Assembly: GCA_046349595.1 (NCBI GenBank)
Contig: JAXMCA010000001.1
Location: forward strand, 2,170,001 to 2,234,000
DNA length: 64,000 nucleotides
From: JACRLW01 sp046349595
Lineage (GTDB): Bacteria; Planctomycetota; UBA1135; UBA2386
Direction: 5' to 3'
Made by a program: the position numbers and the translations under genes. Positions within the stretch are counted from its first letter, which is position 1, and each line of letters begins with the position of its first letter. Under the pieces are notes generated by a model, which was not told the origin of the DNA, ran no database searches, and saw only the letters and a list, made by a program, of their open reading frames with translations. Positions 16,299 through 24,261 of this stretch are shown here, piece after piece.

Positions 16299-17681
16299 GT
16301 GTCGCGGCCCCTCGACGTCAGGATCCAGACGACTTTGGCGACCAGAAGACGCTCCTCGGCCGCAGCCCCGTCCCGTGCAGGCAGGCCTGCCGGACGCTCC
16401 GGCGGCAAGTCCACCATCCCCTGCCCCGCCTGCGGCACCGAGTACCGGATCCCCGCCGAGATGCTCGGCGACCAGATCGAGTGCAAGTCCTGCAAGCGGG
16501 TCTTCGTCCCGGCCAACGCGAGCAAGCGCCGCTTGCAGCGCCAGAACCCCGCGACTCCCTTCCTGATCGGCGGCGGCGTGCTCGTCGTCGCGATCGTGAT
16601 CGGAGCGGTCATCAGCAGCGGCGGCGGCGACTCGCAGACGCAGAGCAACACCCCGGCCGTGAAGATCGTCGAGACCGGCGACAAGAACGCCCGCGTGCGC
16701 GATGTGAAGGAGTGGCTCACCGCGGTGCAGATGAAGGAGAACGGCAAGGCCGCGCCGAACGCCTTCAAGCTCAACCAGATCTCCGACTACGTCGAGCTCG
16801 GACGCTTCCTCGGCATCGGCACCAATGTCCCACCCTCGGAGATGGGACCGGCGGTGCTCAAGGAACTCACCGAGGGCGACCGCGCGCGCTTCCTGCGCGA
16901 CGGCGAGGTGACCGCGGCGTTCATCGACAAGACCGAGGCGGAGTCCGATTCGGGCAGCGTCTCGGTGTCGATCTCGCTGCTCTCCGCCGAGGACAAGGCC
17001 AAGTACCAGCGACCGACCGGCGACTACAAGGTGCGCTTCCGCGCCTCCGACGGCCGCTTCCGCGTGATCGGCTGGGACGTCGTCTACGAACCGCAGCCGC
17101 GCGCGCCGAAGAAGACGCGCAACCCCACGCACCAGGTGCTCGGCAACGCGCAGGATGTCGAGCGGACGGTGAACGGCCAGAAGGCGGTGGTCCGCGAAGC
17201 CGAGCTGAAGCCGCTCGAGCACCTCGAGGGCACGCCGCCCGAACAGCGCAAGCAGATCGACGACGACATCGCCACGCTGATCGATCCCGAGGCTCTCCCG
17301 CAGCAGGCGAACCGCGCCGACATCCGGCTGCGCAAGATCGGCAAACCCGCGGTTCCGCGCCTCCTCAACAAGCTCTACGAGTTCGCGACCAACTCCAAGA
17401 TCGACGAGACGCGCCTGCAGGTTCGCAAGGTCACCCAGGCCCTCGAAGACATCACCGGACAGCGCTTCGGCTTCGATCCGTCCTCCGCCGTCGCGGGCAA
17501 CCTCGCCAAGGAGGAGTACCGCATGTCGGCACTCAAGCAGTGGTACGGCTGGTGGGCGGACAACTTCTGGCGCGAGGACATCTCCTACGCGATCGAGAAG
17601 GAGGAGAGCCTCACCATGCCCGCGAAGAAGGACGGGAGCCCGGAGCCCGATCCCAAGAAGCCCGACCCCGCGAAGAAGTGA
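16299..17681 (+). CDS. MJ0042-type zinc-ribbon membrane protein
   Basis: About 460 residues. A basic N-terminus is followed by a four-Cys ribbon of MJ0042/zinc_ribbon_5 type (CPACGTEYRIPAEMLG then CKSCKRVF), one membrane helix (PFLIGGGVLVVAIVIGAVI) and a long soluble region with alpha/beta character (residues about 120-440), ending in a Lys/Pro tail (KPDPAKK). The start is uncertain: GTG at 16299 (VSRPLDV) or TTG at 16335. It sits 51 bp ahead of a second protein of the same layout, suggesting tandem duplication and divergence. Membrane topology would keep the ribbon in the cytoplasm. Function unknown. Confidence 0.7.
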   Translation: MSRPLDVRIQTTLATRRRSSAAAPSRAGRPAGRSGGKSTIPCPACGTEYRIPAEMLGDQIECKSCKRVFVPANASKRRLQRQNPATPFLIGGGVLVVAIVIGAVISSGGGDSQTQSNTPAVKIVETGDKNARVRDVKEWLTAVQMKENGKAAPNAFKLNQISDYVELGRFLGIGTNVPPSEMGPAVLKELTEGDRARFLRDGEVTAAFIDKTEAESDSGSVSVSISLLSAEDKAKYQRPTGDYKVRFRASDGRFRVIGWDVVYEPQPRAPKKTRNPTHQVLGNAQDVERTVNGQKAVVREAELKPLEHLEGTPPEQRKQIDDDIATLIDPEALPQQANRADIRLRKIGKPAVPRLLNKLYEFATNSKIDETRLQVRKVTQALEDITGQRFGFDPSSAVAGNLAKEEYRMSALKQWYGWWADNFWREDISYAIEKEESLTMPAKKDGSPEPDPKKPDPAKK

Positions 17682-17732
17682 TCCGCGCACCGCGGTGCGC
17701 AGCCATCCACGCCCCCTCAACCCGAGTCCAAG

Positions 17733-18881
17733 ATGTCCGTCCTCCAGATCGTGTGCCAGAACTGCGGCGCGAAGTACAAGCTGCCGGAGTCGTTCCAGGC
17801 CGACAAGGCGAAGTGCAAGGAATGCGGGACCGCGATCGACGTGGCCGCCCAGCGCAAGAGCGGTGCGGCCGCGCCGGCCGCTGTTGCAGCTCCGACGAAG
17901 ACCGCCCCGGCGACGGCGAAGGCGCGTCCCGCGGAAGCACGCCCCGCAGCCCCGGCGGAGACTCGCACGCGCCGCAGCGAGAGCACCGGCACGAGCACGC
18001 GACCCTCGCGCGGGGAGCGCGGCCGGAAGGAGGATGGCGGAGCCGAGGGCGGATCCCATCGCCGCGGCAAGCACGGCGACGCGGAGAAGAAGAAGGGTCC
18101 GAGCCCCGCGCTGATCGGTGGCGGACTCGTCGTGGTGGCGGCGATCGTCATCGGACTGATCTTCATGCTGAAGGGCAGCGGCGAGGACACCACCAAGCAG
18201 GACACCGCGAGCAACAATGCCGCGGCGAAGCCGGCGGACGCCAAGCCGGGCGCTTCCAACGACAAGGTGTCGGGTACGCCGACCGACGCGGCGGCCGACC
18301 AGAAGCCCGCCGAGGCGAAACCCGCGGACACCAAGCCGGCGGACCCGAAGTCCCCGGAGAGCAAGCCCGCCGACCCCAAGCCCGCGGCACCGAAGACCGA
18401 GCCGAAGACCGGCCCCAAGATCACCTCGATCGAGCAGGTCTTCGATCCGAAGACGCTCGAGGAGCTGGCCTACCCCGAGGAGATCACCAAGGAGGTCCGC
18501 GACGAGATCAACAGCCTGGTCCCGGACATCGACGGCAGCGCCACGATCTCCGCACGCAAGGCCAAGACCCGCCTCGAGGAACTCGGCTACCCCTCGCTGT
18601 TCGGCCTCGCCAACCAGCTGCGCACCTTCGACTACAAGACGCGGGAGGGCACGATGAATGCCTACGAGCTGAATCGCCTGATGGAGGTGATCGCGAAGGG
18701 CACCAACGCCTCCTTCAAGCCGCCGCAGGAGGAGGAGCTGTCCTACGACCAGATGGACTGGAACGCCAAGACCGTGAAGACCTGGCAGACCTTCCTGCAC
18801 CAGCTCAACACCAAGGAGAAGTACGAGGCGTACCTGAAGCAGAAGGAAGCCGCGCTCGAGAAGCAGGGCAAGAAGAAGTGA
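17733..18881 (+). CDS. Second MJ0042-type zinc-ribbon membrane protein
   Basis: 382 residues. MJ0042 ribbon at the N-terminus (CQNCGAKYKLPES, then CKECGTAI, residues 8-36), an Ala/Pro/Arg-rich cytoplasmic linker, one membrane helix (ALIGGGLVVVAAIVIGLIFML, about 127-147), an external Lys/Pro/Ala/Asp repeat stretch (KPADTKPADPKSPESKPADP) and a helical C-terminal domain of about 150 residues. Shares ribbon plus helix with the preceding gene but not the external domain. Eight bp separate it from the DUF3500 gene, so 16299-19917 is probably one transcript. Confidence 0.75.
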   Translation: MSVLQIVCQNCGAKYKLPESFQADKAKCKECGTAIDVAAQRKSGAAAPAAVAAPTKTAPATAKARPAEARPAAPAETRTRRSESTGTSTRPSRGERGRKEDGGAEGGSHRRGKHGDAEKKKGPSPALIGGGLVVVAAIVIGLIFMLKGSGEDTTKQDTASNNAAAKPADAKPGASNDKVSGTPTDAAADQKPAEAKPADTKPADPKSPESKPADPKPAAPKTEPKTGPKITSIEQVFDPKTLEELAYPEEITKEVRDEINSLVPDIDGSATISARKAKTRLEELGYPSLFGLANQLRTFDYKTREGTMNAYELNRLMEVIAKGTNASFKPPQEEELSYDQMDWNAKTVKTWQTFLHQLNTKEKYEAYLKQKEAALEKQGKKK

Positions 18882-18888
18882 GGCGCTG

Positions 18889-19917
18889 ATGCACGCTCTG
18901 CTGCGTCCCGCTCTCGCCCTCGCTCCCCTGCTCGCGCTGGCGTGGCCGCGGCCTGCGGCGCCGCACCCGCTGCAGCTCGCCGCCTCCCGCTTCCTCGATG
19001 CGCTCGATGCCGAGCGCACCCACAAGGCGCTGTTCGCCTTCGACGACGCCGAGCGCACCCACTGGGCCTTCGTGCCCAGCCTCTATCCCGGCGTGCTGCT
19101 CGCCGACCTCGACCTCCCGCAGCGCCGTCTCGCGCACGCACTGCTGCGCGAGGCCCTGAGCGAAGCCGGTTACCAGAAGACGGTGTGGATCATGCGCATG
19201 GAGGAGGTGCTCCGCGCACGCGAGTCCACGCCCGACAAGCCGGCCACGCACCGCGACCCCGAACGCTATGCGATCGCGCTGTTCGGCGATCCGCGCAAGG
19301 ACACGCGCTTCGGCCTGCGCTTCCAGGGCCACCACGTGTCCTGGAACCTCACCTTGGTCGACGGCGCGCTGGTCTCCTGCCTGCCGCGTTTCCTCGGCAG
19401 CAATCCGGCCGAGATGCGCGAGGGCCCCTTCGCCGGCACCCGCGTGCTCGGCGCCGAGGAGGACGCCGCCAGGGCGCTGCTCGCGAGCCTGAGCGATGCA
19501 CAGCGCAAGACCGCGCTCCTGCCCGGGGACTGCCCCGCCGACATCCTGCTCGGTCCCGGTCGCGCCGCGGACCTGCTCGGCACACCCCGCGGCATCGCCT
19601 TCGCCGATCTCGAGCCGGCGCAGCGCGGCCTGCTCTGGGACGTCGTCGAAGGCTTCGCCACCGACCTGCGGAGCGACGGCGCCACCCGCGAACTCGAGCG
19701 CATCCGCGCCACCGGCAAGGACGGCATCTGCTTCGCGTGGATCGGCGCCCTCGAACCCGGCAAGGCCCACTACTGGCGCATCCACGGCCCCGGCTTCGCG
19801 ATCGAGTCCTGCAACATCCAGGACGGCGCGAACCACGTGCACACGGTGTGGAACGACCTGCGCAACGGCTTCGGCGCCGACGCGCTGCGCGAGCACGTCG
19901 CGTCGGAACGGCGCTGA
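18889..19917 (+). CDS. DUF3500 family secreted protein
   Basis: 342 residues with a signal peptide (HALLRPALALAPLLALAWP). The body matches DUF3500 as I know it: an early FLDALDAERTHKALFAFDD segment, the central FRFQGHHVSWN-like segment (FGLRFQGHHVSWNLTLVDG), and the C-terminal YWRIHGPGFAIESCNIQD with ANHVHTVWNDLRNGFGADAL. The conserved His pairs suggest metal binding. The biochemical role of the family is unknown. It ends 7 bp from the convergent ABC permease. Confidence 0.85.
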   Translation: MHALLRPALALAPLLALAWPRPAAPHPLQLAASRFLDALDAERTHKALFAFDDAERTHWAFVPSLYPGVLLADLDLPQRRLAHALLREALSEAGYQKTVWIMRMEEVLRARESTPDKPATHRDPERYAIALFGDPRKDTRFGLRFQGHHVSWNLTLVDGALVSCLPRFLGSNPAEMREGPFAGTRVLGAEEDAARALLASLSDAQRKTALLPGDCPADILLGPGRAADLLGTPRGIAFADLEPAQRGLLWDVVEGFATDLRSDGATRELERIRATGKDGICFAWIGALEPGKAHYWRIHGPGFAIESCNIQDGANHVHTVWNDLRNGFGADALREHVASERR

Positions 19918-19923
19918 ACGCGC

Positions 19924-20883
19924 CTAGCGCGCCCGCGCCGCCACCCGGCGCACCACCGCGTCGACCACCGCGCCGCCGAGGATGACCGCGCCGATCACCG
20001 CGAACTCGATCTGGTTGGGGATCGAGTCGATCAGGTTGATCGCGTTGCGCAGGATCTGCATCACCGAGGCGCCGATCAGCACACCGACGACGCTGACCTC
20101 GCCGCCGCTGAGCGCGCAGCCGCCGAGCACGGCGCCGGCGATGGCGTAGAGCTCGTAGAAGTTGCCGAAGTCGGAGGCCTGGGCGGAGCCGACGTCGAGC
20201 ACGAACAGAACGCCGGAGAGACCGGCGAGCAGCGCGCAGACCACGTAGCTCGACACGATCATCCGCTCGGTCGGCACACCGCTGAGCCGCGCGGCCTCCT
20301 CGTTGCGTCCCAGGGCGAGCAGCCAGCGTCCGCGCACGGTGCGCGCGAAGAAGATCCAGCTCAGCACGGCGATCGCCACCAGGAACAGCCAGGGCGTGGG
20401 CACGCCGAAGCCGTCGGTGACGGGGATCAACCCGGCGCCGATGTCGCGCAGGGTCATGAAGTCGTTGCCGAAGCCCACGGTGCGGTCGCCGGTGATGCCG
20501 CGCGCGATGCCGCGGTAGAGCAGCAGGCCGCAGAGCGTCACCACGAAGGGTTGCAGACGCAGGCGCGTCACCAGCAATCCGTGCAGCACGCCGATTCCCG
20601 CGGCGAGGGCGAGCACCGCGAGGATGGCGAGCGGGACCGGCCACGCGTGCAAGGTGAGGAGCCAGGGCAGCAGACAACCGGTGAGGCAGATCACCGAGCC
20701 GATCGACAGGTCGATGCCGCCGGTGACGATGACAAAGGCCGCACCGATGCTCGGGATGCCGAACAGGCCGATGCGGCGGACGTCGTTCTGGATGTTGCCG
20801 AGCGTGAGGAAGCGATCGGTGGCCAGGGACGTCGCCACGCAGACCACGATCAACAGCGACAGGATGCCGAGGATCTTCTTCAC
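19924..20883 (-). CDS. Sugar ABC transporter permease (RbsC/BPD_transp_2 family)
   Basis: 319 residues, nearly all hydrophobic, with eight to ten membrane helices and the family signature region (FVIVTGGIDLSIGSVICLTG, about residues 50-70; LGGCALSGGEVSVVG near 245). It forms the membrane channel of a ribose/galactose-type importer. GTG at 20883 overlaps the ATPase stop by 4 bp, so translation is coupled. Last gene of the operon SDR - binding protein - ATPase - permease. There is only one permease gene, so it would act as a homodimer. Confidence 0.93.
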   Translation of the reverse strand: MKKILGILSLLIVVCVATSLATDRFLTLGNIQNDVRRIGLFGIPSIGAAFVIVTGGIDLSIGSVICLTGCLLPWLLTLHAWPVPLAILAVLALAAGIGVLHGLLVTRLRLQPFVVTLCGLLLYRGIARGITGDRTVGFGNDFMTLRDIGAGLIPVTDGFGVPTPWLFLVAIAVLSWIFFARTVRGRWLLALGRNEEAARLSGVPTERMIVSSYVVCALLAGLSGVLFVLDVGSAQASDFGNFYELYAIAGAVLGGCALSGGEVSVVGVLIGASVMQILRNAINLIDSIPNQIEFAVIGAVILGGAVVDAVVRRVAARAR

Positions 20884-22385
20884 GCGCCGCCTCCGGTCGC
20901 CAGGTGCATGACCGCCTCCTCGCTCGCCGCGTCGGAGGTCAACTCTCCGGCGAGACGTCCTTCGTGCAGGACCAGCACGCGGTCGGCGAGCCCGAGCACC
21001 TCCTCCATCTCGCTGGAGACGAACAACACGGCGAGACCCTGCGCGGCGAGTCCGCGCACCAGTCCGTAGATCTCGTCCTTGCTGCCGACGTCGATGCCCC
21101 GCGTCGGCTCGTCGAGCAACAGCAATCGCGGCCCCATCGTGAGCCACTTGCCGATCACGACCTTCTGCTGATTGCCGCCCGACAGCGTGCGCACCACCTG
21201 ATCGATGCCGGCGCTGCGGATCGACAGCCGCCGCACGGCGTCCTGCGCGAGGCTGCGGTCGGCACCCTGATCGACGAAGCCCGCGCGCGCCCGGCGCTGC
21301 AGTCCCGGCAGGGCCACGTTCTCGCGGATGCCGAGTCCCAGCAGCAGGCCCTCCGCCTTGCGGTCCTCGGGCACCAGCGCGACACCGGCGGCGATCGCCT
21401 CGCGCGGGTCACCGCCGCGCAGCACGACCTCGCCGACATGCACCTCGCCGCCGACCCGCGGGTCCGCGCCGAAGATCGCGCGCAGGATCTCGCTCCGCCC
21501 GGCCCCGACCAGTCCGGCCATGCCGACGATCTCGCCGGCGCGCACGTCGAAGTCGACGGCCTGACCCGGCCACGCCGCGGTGCGCAGGCCACGCACGCGC
21601 AGCACGACCGCCGCATCGCCCGCGCCCGCATCGCGACGGGCCACGCGACGGATGTCGCGTCCCACCATCAGGGCCACCATGCGGTCGTGCGCGATCTCGC
21701 TGCGTTGCAGTTCGCCGGCGTTGCGACCATCGCGGAGCACGACCACGCGGTCGGCCAGCTCCTCGACCTCGCCGAGCCGGTGCGAGATGTAGACCACGCT
21801 CACGCCCTGCCGCCGCAGCTCGTGCACGACCCCGAACAAGCGCTCGGTCTCGGCGAGCGAGAGGCTCGATGTCGGTTCGTCCATGATCAGCACGCGTGCG
21901 TCGACGCTGAGCGCCTTGGCGATCTCGACGAGCTGCCGCTGCCCGAGCGAGAGTCCCCGCAGCGGGGCGCGCGGATCGACGTCGAGCCCGACCCGGGCGA
22001 GCACCTCCGCCGCACCCGCGGCGATGCGCTTCTCGTCGACGAAGCCGCGGCGTCTCGGCTCGCGTCCCAGCCAGACGTTCGCGCCGACGCTGAGGTTGTC
22101 GCACAGGTTGAGCTCCTGGTGGATCAGCACGATGCCGCGCGCCTGCGCATCGGCGACCGATCCGAACTCCACCGTCTCGCCGTCGACCTGCAGCTCGCCC
22201 TCGTCCGGCGACTGCACGCCGGCGAGGATCTTCATCAGCGTGCTCTTGCCGGCGCCGTTCTCGCCGACCAGGGCGACGACCTCGCCGGCGCCGACGTGCA
22301 GATCCACACCCAGCAGCGCACGCACGCCGGGGAACGACTTGCTGATGCCACGCGCCAGGACGCGCGGGGTGCTCTCAGCGCCCAT
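20880..22385 (-). CDS. Sugar ABC transporter ATPase with two ABC domains (RbsA/MglA-like)
   Basis: 501 residues, the usual length for fused two-domain sugar ATPases. The first domain has Walker A GENGAGKST (about 43-51), signature LSLGQRQLVEIAKAL and Walker B VLIMDEPTSSL. The second has a degenerate Walker A region (MAGLVGAGRSEILRAI), signature LSGGNQQKVVIGKWL and Walker B LLLLDEPTRGID. The asymmetry between domains is normal in RbsA/MglA. It overlaps the binding-protein gene by 11 bp and the permease by 4 bp. Substrate unknown. Confidence 0.95.
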   Translation of the reverse strand: MGAESTPRVLARGISKSFPGVRALLGVDLHVGAGEVVALVGENGAGKSTLMKILAGVQSPDEGELQVDGETVEFGSVADAQARGIVLIHQELNLCDNLSVGANVWLGREPRRRGFVDEKRIAAGAAEVLARVGLDVDPRAPLRGLSLGQRQLVEIAKALSVDARVLIMDEPTSSLSLAETERLFGVVHELRRQGVSVVYISHRLGEVEELADRVVVLRDGRNAGELQRSEIAHDRMVALMVGRDIRRVARRDAGAGDAAVVLRVRGLRTAAWPGQAVDFDVRAGEIVGMAGLVGAGRSEILRAIFGADPRVGGEVHVGEVVLRGGDPREAIAAGVALVPEDRKAEGLLLGLGIRENVALPGLQRRARAGFVDQGADRSLAQDAVRRLSIRSAGIDQVVRTLSGGNQQKVVIGKWLTMGPRLLLLDEPTRGIDVGSKDEIYGLVRGLAAQGLAVLFVSSEMEEVLGLADRVLVLHEGRLAGELTSDAASEEAVMHLATGGGA

Positions 22386-23406
22386 CCTTGGTGCCGAGCC
22401 GCTGCTTCTTCTCGGACCAGAAGGCCTCGACGTTCGCCTTGTCGATGCGCCGCGCCGGGATCATCAGGTTGCCGCCCTTCGGCAGCACGGAACGGTCGCC
22501 CTTCGCGAGCGCGACCAGGATCTCGACCGACTTCACCCCGTACTCGTAGGGGTTCTGCACGATGGTCGCGTCGACGTGACCGTCGACGATGCCCTGCAGG
22601 GTCGGGTCCTGTTCGTCGAAGCCGATCACCTTCACGGTTCCGAGCTTGCCGGCCTGCCGCAGCGCCTCGAGGATCGCCGGCGGGTTGTAGGCGAACAGCC
22701 CCACCATCGCAGCGATGTCGGGGTGCGCCGTGAGCACGTCGGCCGCGTTCGACTTCGCGGTGCTCTTGTCGAACTGGTCGGTGCGCACGCCGAGGATGGT
22801 GAAGCCCTTGCCCTCGAGCTTCTGATCGGGATCGAGCGCACGCGCATCGTCGCGGTCGCGGCCGAGGATGGCGTCGATCGTGCCGATCACCCTTGCGCGC
22901 GCGTTGTCCTGCTCGAGGCGCCCGATGAACAGCATCACCTTGCCGCCCTTCGGCAACGCGGTGCGCACCGCATCGCCGACCATGCGTCCGGCGTCGTAGT
23001 TGTCCATACCGACGAAGCACAGGCGCTTGCTCTTCGGGGCGTCGCTGTCGGTCGTGATCAGCGGGAGCGTCGCCGCGATCTTGTCGAGCTGCGGCGTCTG
23101 GTTCTCGTGATCGATCGGCGACACGGCGATGCCGTCCATGCCGCGCGTCACGGCGTCCTCCAGCATCTGCTTCTGGTCGCTGATTCCGTGCGGCGGCATC
23201 AACACGTCGCAATCGACGCCGAGCCGCTGCGCCGCGCTCTTCGCTCCGGCCTCGGCGAGCACCCAGAAGGGATCGACGCCGTTGGTGACATAGGCGACGC
23301 GCAGCTTCCTCTGCGCGCCCGGATTCGAGGCCTGCTTGTCGCCGCAGGACGGCAGCAGGACGGCGCAGAGCAGTGCGCAGAGCGCGAGCAGTGTGGTCTT
23401 GGACAT
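22375..23406 (-). CDS. Periplasmic sugar-binding lipoprotein of the ABC importer
   Basis: 343 residues. Lipoprotein signal with lipobox LLPSC (Cys about residue 21), then a Peripla_BP_4-type fold: VAYVTNGVDPFWVLAEAGAKSAAQ, GMDGIAVSPIDHENQTP, LPLITTDSDAP, VGLFAYNPPAILEAL, VIGFDEQDPTLQGI and ATIVQNPYEYG. This is the ribose/xylose-type class, giving specificity to the importer. ATG at 23406 lies 29 bp after the dehydrogenase gene, so it belongs to the same transcript. Confidence 0.93.
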   Translation of the reverse strand: MSKTTLLALCALLCAVLLPSCGDKQASNPGAQRKLRVAYVTNGVDPFWVLAEAGAKSAAQRLGVDCDVLMPPHGISDQKQMLEDAVTRGMDGIAVSPIDHENQTPQLDKIAATLPLITTDSDAPKSKRLCFVGMDNYDAGRMVGDAVRTALPKGGKVMLFIGRLEQDNARARVIGTIDAILGRDRDDARALDPDQKLEGKGFTILGVRTDQFDKSTAKSNAADVLTAHPDIAAMVGLFAYNPPAILEALRQAGKLGTVKVIGFDEQDPTLQGIVDGHVDATIVQNPYEYGVKSVEILVALAKGDRSVLPKGGNLMIPARRIDKANVEAFWSEKKQRLGTKDGR

Positions 23407-23435
23407 CTTCGGATCTCTTCGGTCGCGTGCGGCGC

Positions 23436-24212
23436 TCAGCCGACGGTCATGCCGCCGTTCACGCACAGGTTCTGGCCGGTGACGAAACTCGCCGCATCGC
23501 TGGCGAAGAACACGCAGGCGCCGACCACGTCGTCGGGCACGCCCCAGCGGTTCAGGGGGATCAGCGCGCGGTAGGCGTCCTTGTCGGACTGCGGGTCGTT
23601 CTCGTGGCGTTCGACCGGGATCCAACCCGGGGCCAGGATGTTGACGGTGATGTTCCAGGGCGCGAGCTCGCTGGCCATGCTGCGCGTCCAGCCGTCCTGC
23701 GCTCCCTTCGCCGCCACGTAGGGGCTGAAGTTCGGCACGCCGCGCTTCAGCACCTCGGAGCCGATGTTGATGATGCGGCCGAAGCGCCGCTCCTTCATGT
23801 GCGGCAGCACGGCGCGGGTCAGCAGGAACGGCGACTTCACGAAGAAGTCGAGCATCTGCTGGTGGAAGGCCCAGTCGTACTCCTCGATCGGCGCATGGGG
23901 CTGATCGGGCGTGGCGTTGACCACCAGGATGTCGATCGGGCCGAGCTCGCGCGCGATCGACGCGCACATGCGCTTCACGTCGGCTTCGTCGATCACGTTG
24001 CCGCGGAACAGCCCGCCTTTCAGCCCCGCGGCGCGGTACTCGGCGAAGGTCGCCTCGGCCTTCTGTTGCCCGTTGTGGTAGTTGAAGGCGACCTTGGCAC
24101 CGGCACGGCCGAGGCCGAAGGCCATCGCCTTGCCGAGGCCCTTGCTGCTGCCGGTGACGAGCGCCACGCGGCCGGCCAGGGAGAAGTCAGGAGCGGGACG
24201 AGGACTGGTCAT
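23436..24212 (-). CDS. Short-chain dehydrogenase/reductase
   Basis: 258 residues, classical SDR length. NAD(P)-binding TGSSKGLG (about 19-26), the NAG-equivalent position reads VVNATPDQP, catalytic Ser in IINIGSEV, and the YVAAK Tyr-Lys pair (YxxxK). The family oxidises or reduces sugars and alcohols. As first gene of the ABC importer operon it most likely acts on the imported sugar or its derivative; this is inference from position. ATG at 24212 (MTSPRP) is chosen over upstream codons because it leaves a 49-bp divergent promoter region before the gene at 24262. Confidence 0.9.
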   Translation of the reverse strand: MTSPRPAPDFSLAGRVALVTGSSKGLGKAMAFGLGRAGAKVAFNYHNGQQKAEATFAEYRAAGLKGGLFRGNVIDEADVKRMCASIARELGPIDILVVNATPDQPHAPIEEYDWAFHQQMLDFFVKSPFLLTRAVLPHMKERRFGRIINIGSEVLKRGVPNFSPYVAAKGAQDGWTRSMASELAPWNITVNILAPGWIPVERHENDPQSDKDAYRALIPLNRWGVPDDVVGACVFFASDAASFVTGQNLCVNGGMTVG

Positions 24213-24233
24213 CGCAGGATCGCGGAGCGCGAC

Positions 24234-24239
24234 TACCAT
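24234..24239 (+). promoter_or_regulatory. Possible -10 box (TACCAT)
   Basis: TACCAT lies 22 bp before the ATG at 24262, in the 49-bp divergent gap with the dehydrogenase gene. It fits the TAnnnT pattern that recurs just upstream of genes in this window. No clear -35 partner. Confidence 0.35.
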
Positions 24240-24261
24240 AAGTACCCGTCGCTCCCCGGCC

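Noticed and set aside
14097..17681. One plus-strand protein of 1194 residues
   Set aside because: Codons before about 16299 are the antisense of uvrB; the zinc-ribbon protein begins near 16299.
22375..23967. Fusion of the binding protein with an upstream region
   Set aside because: The ATG at 23406 begins a proper lipoprotein signal; upstream codons are shadow of the dehydrogenase gene.
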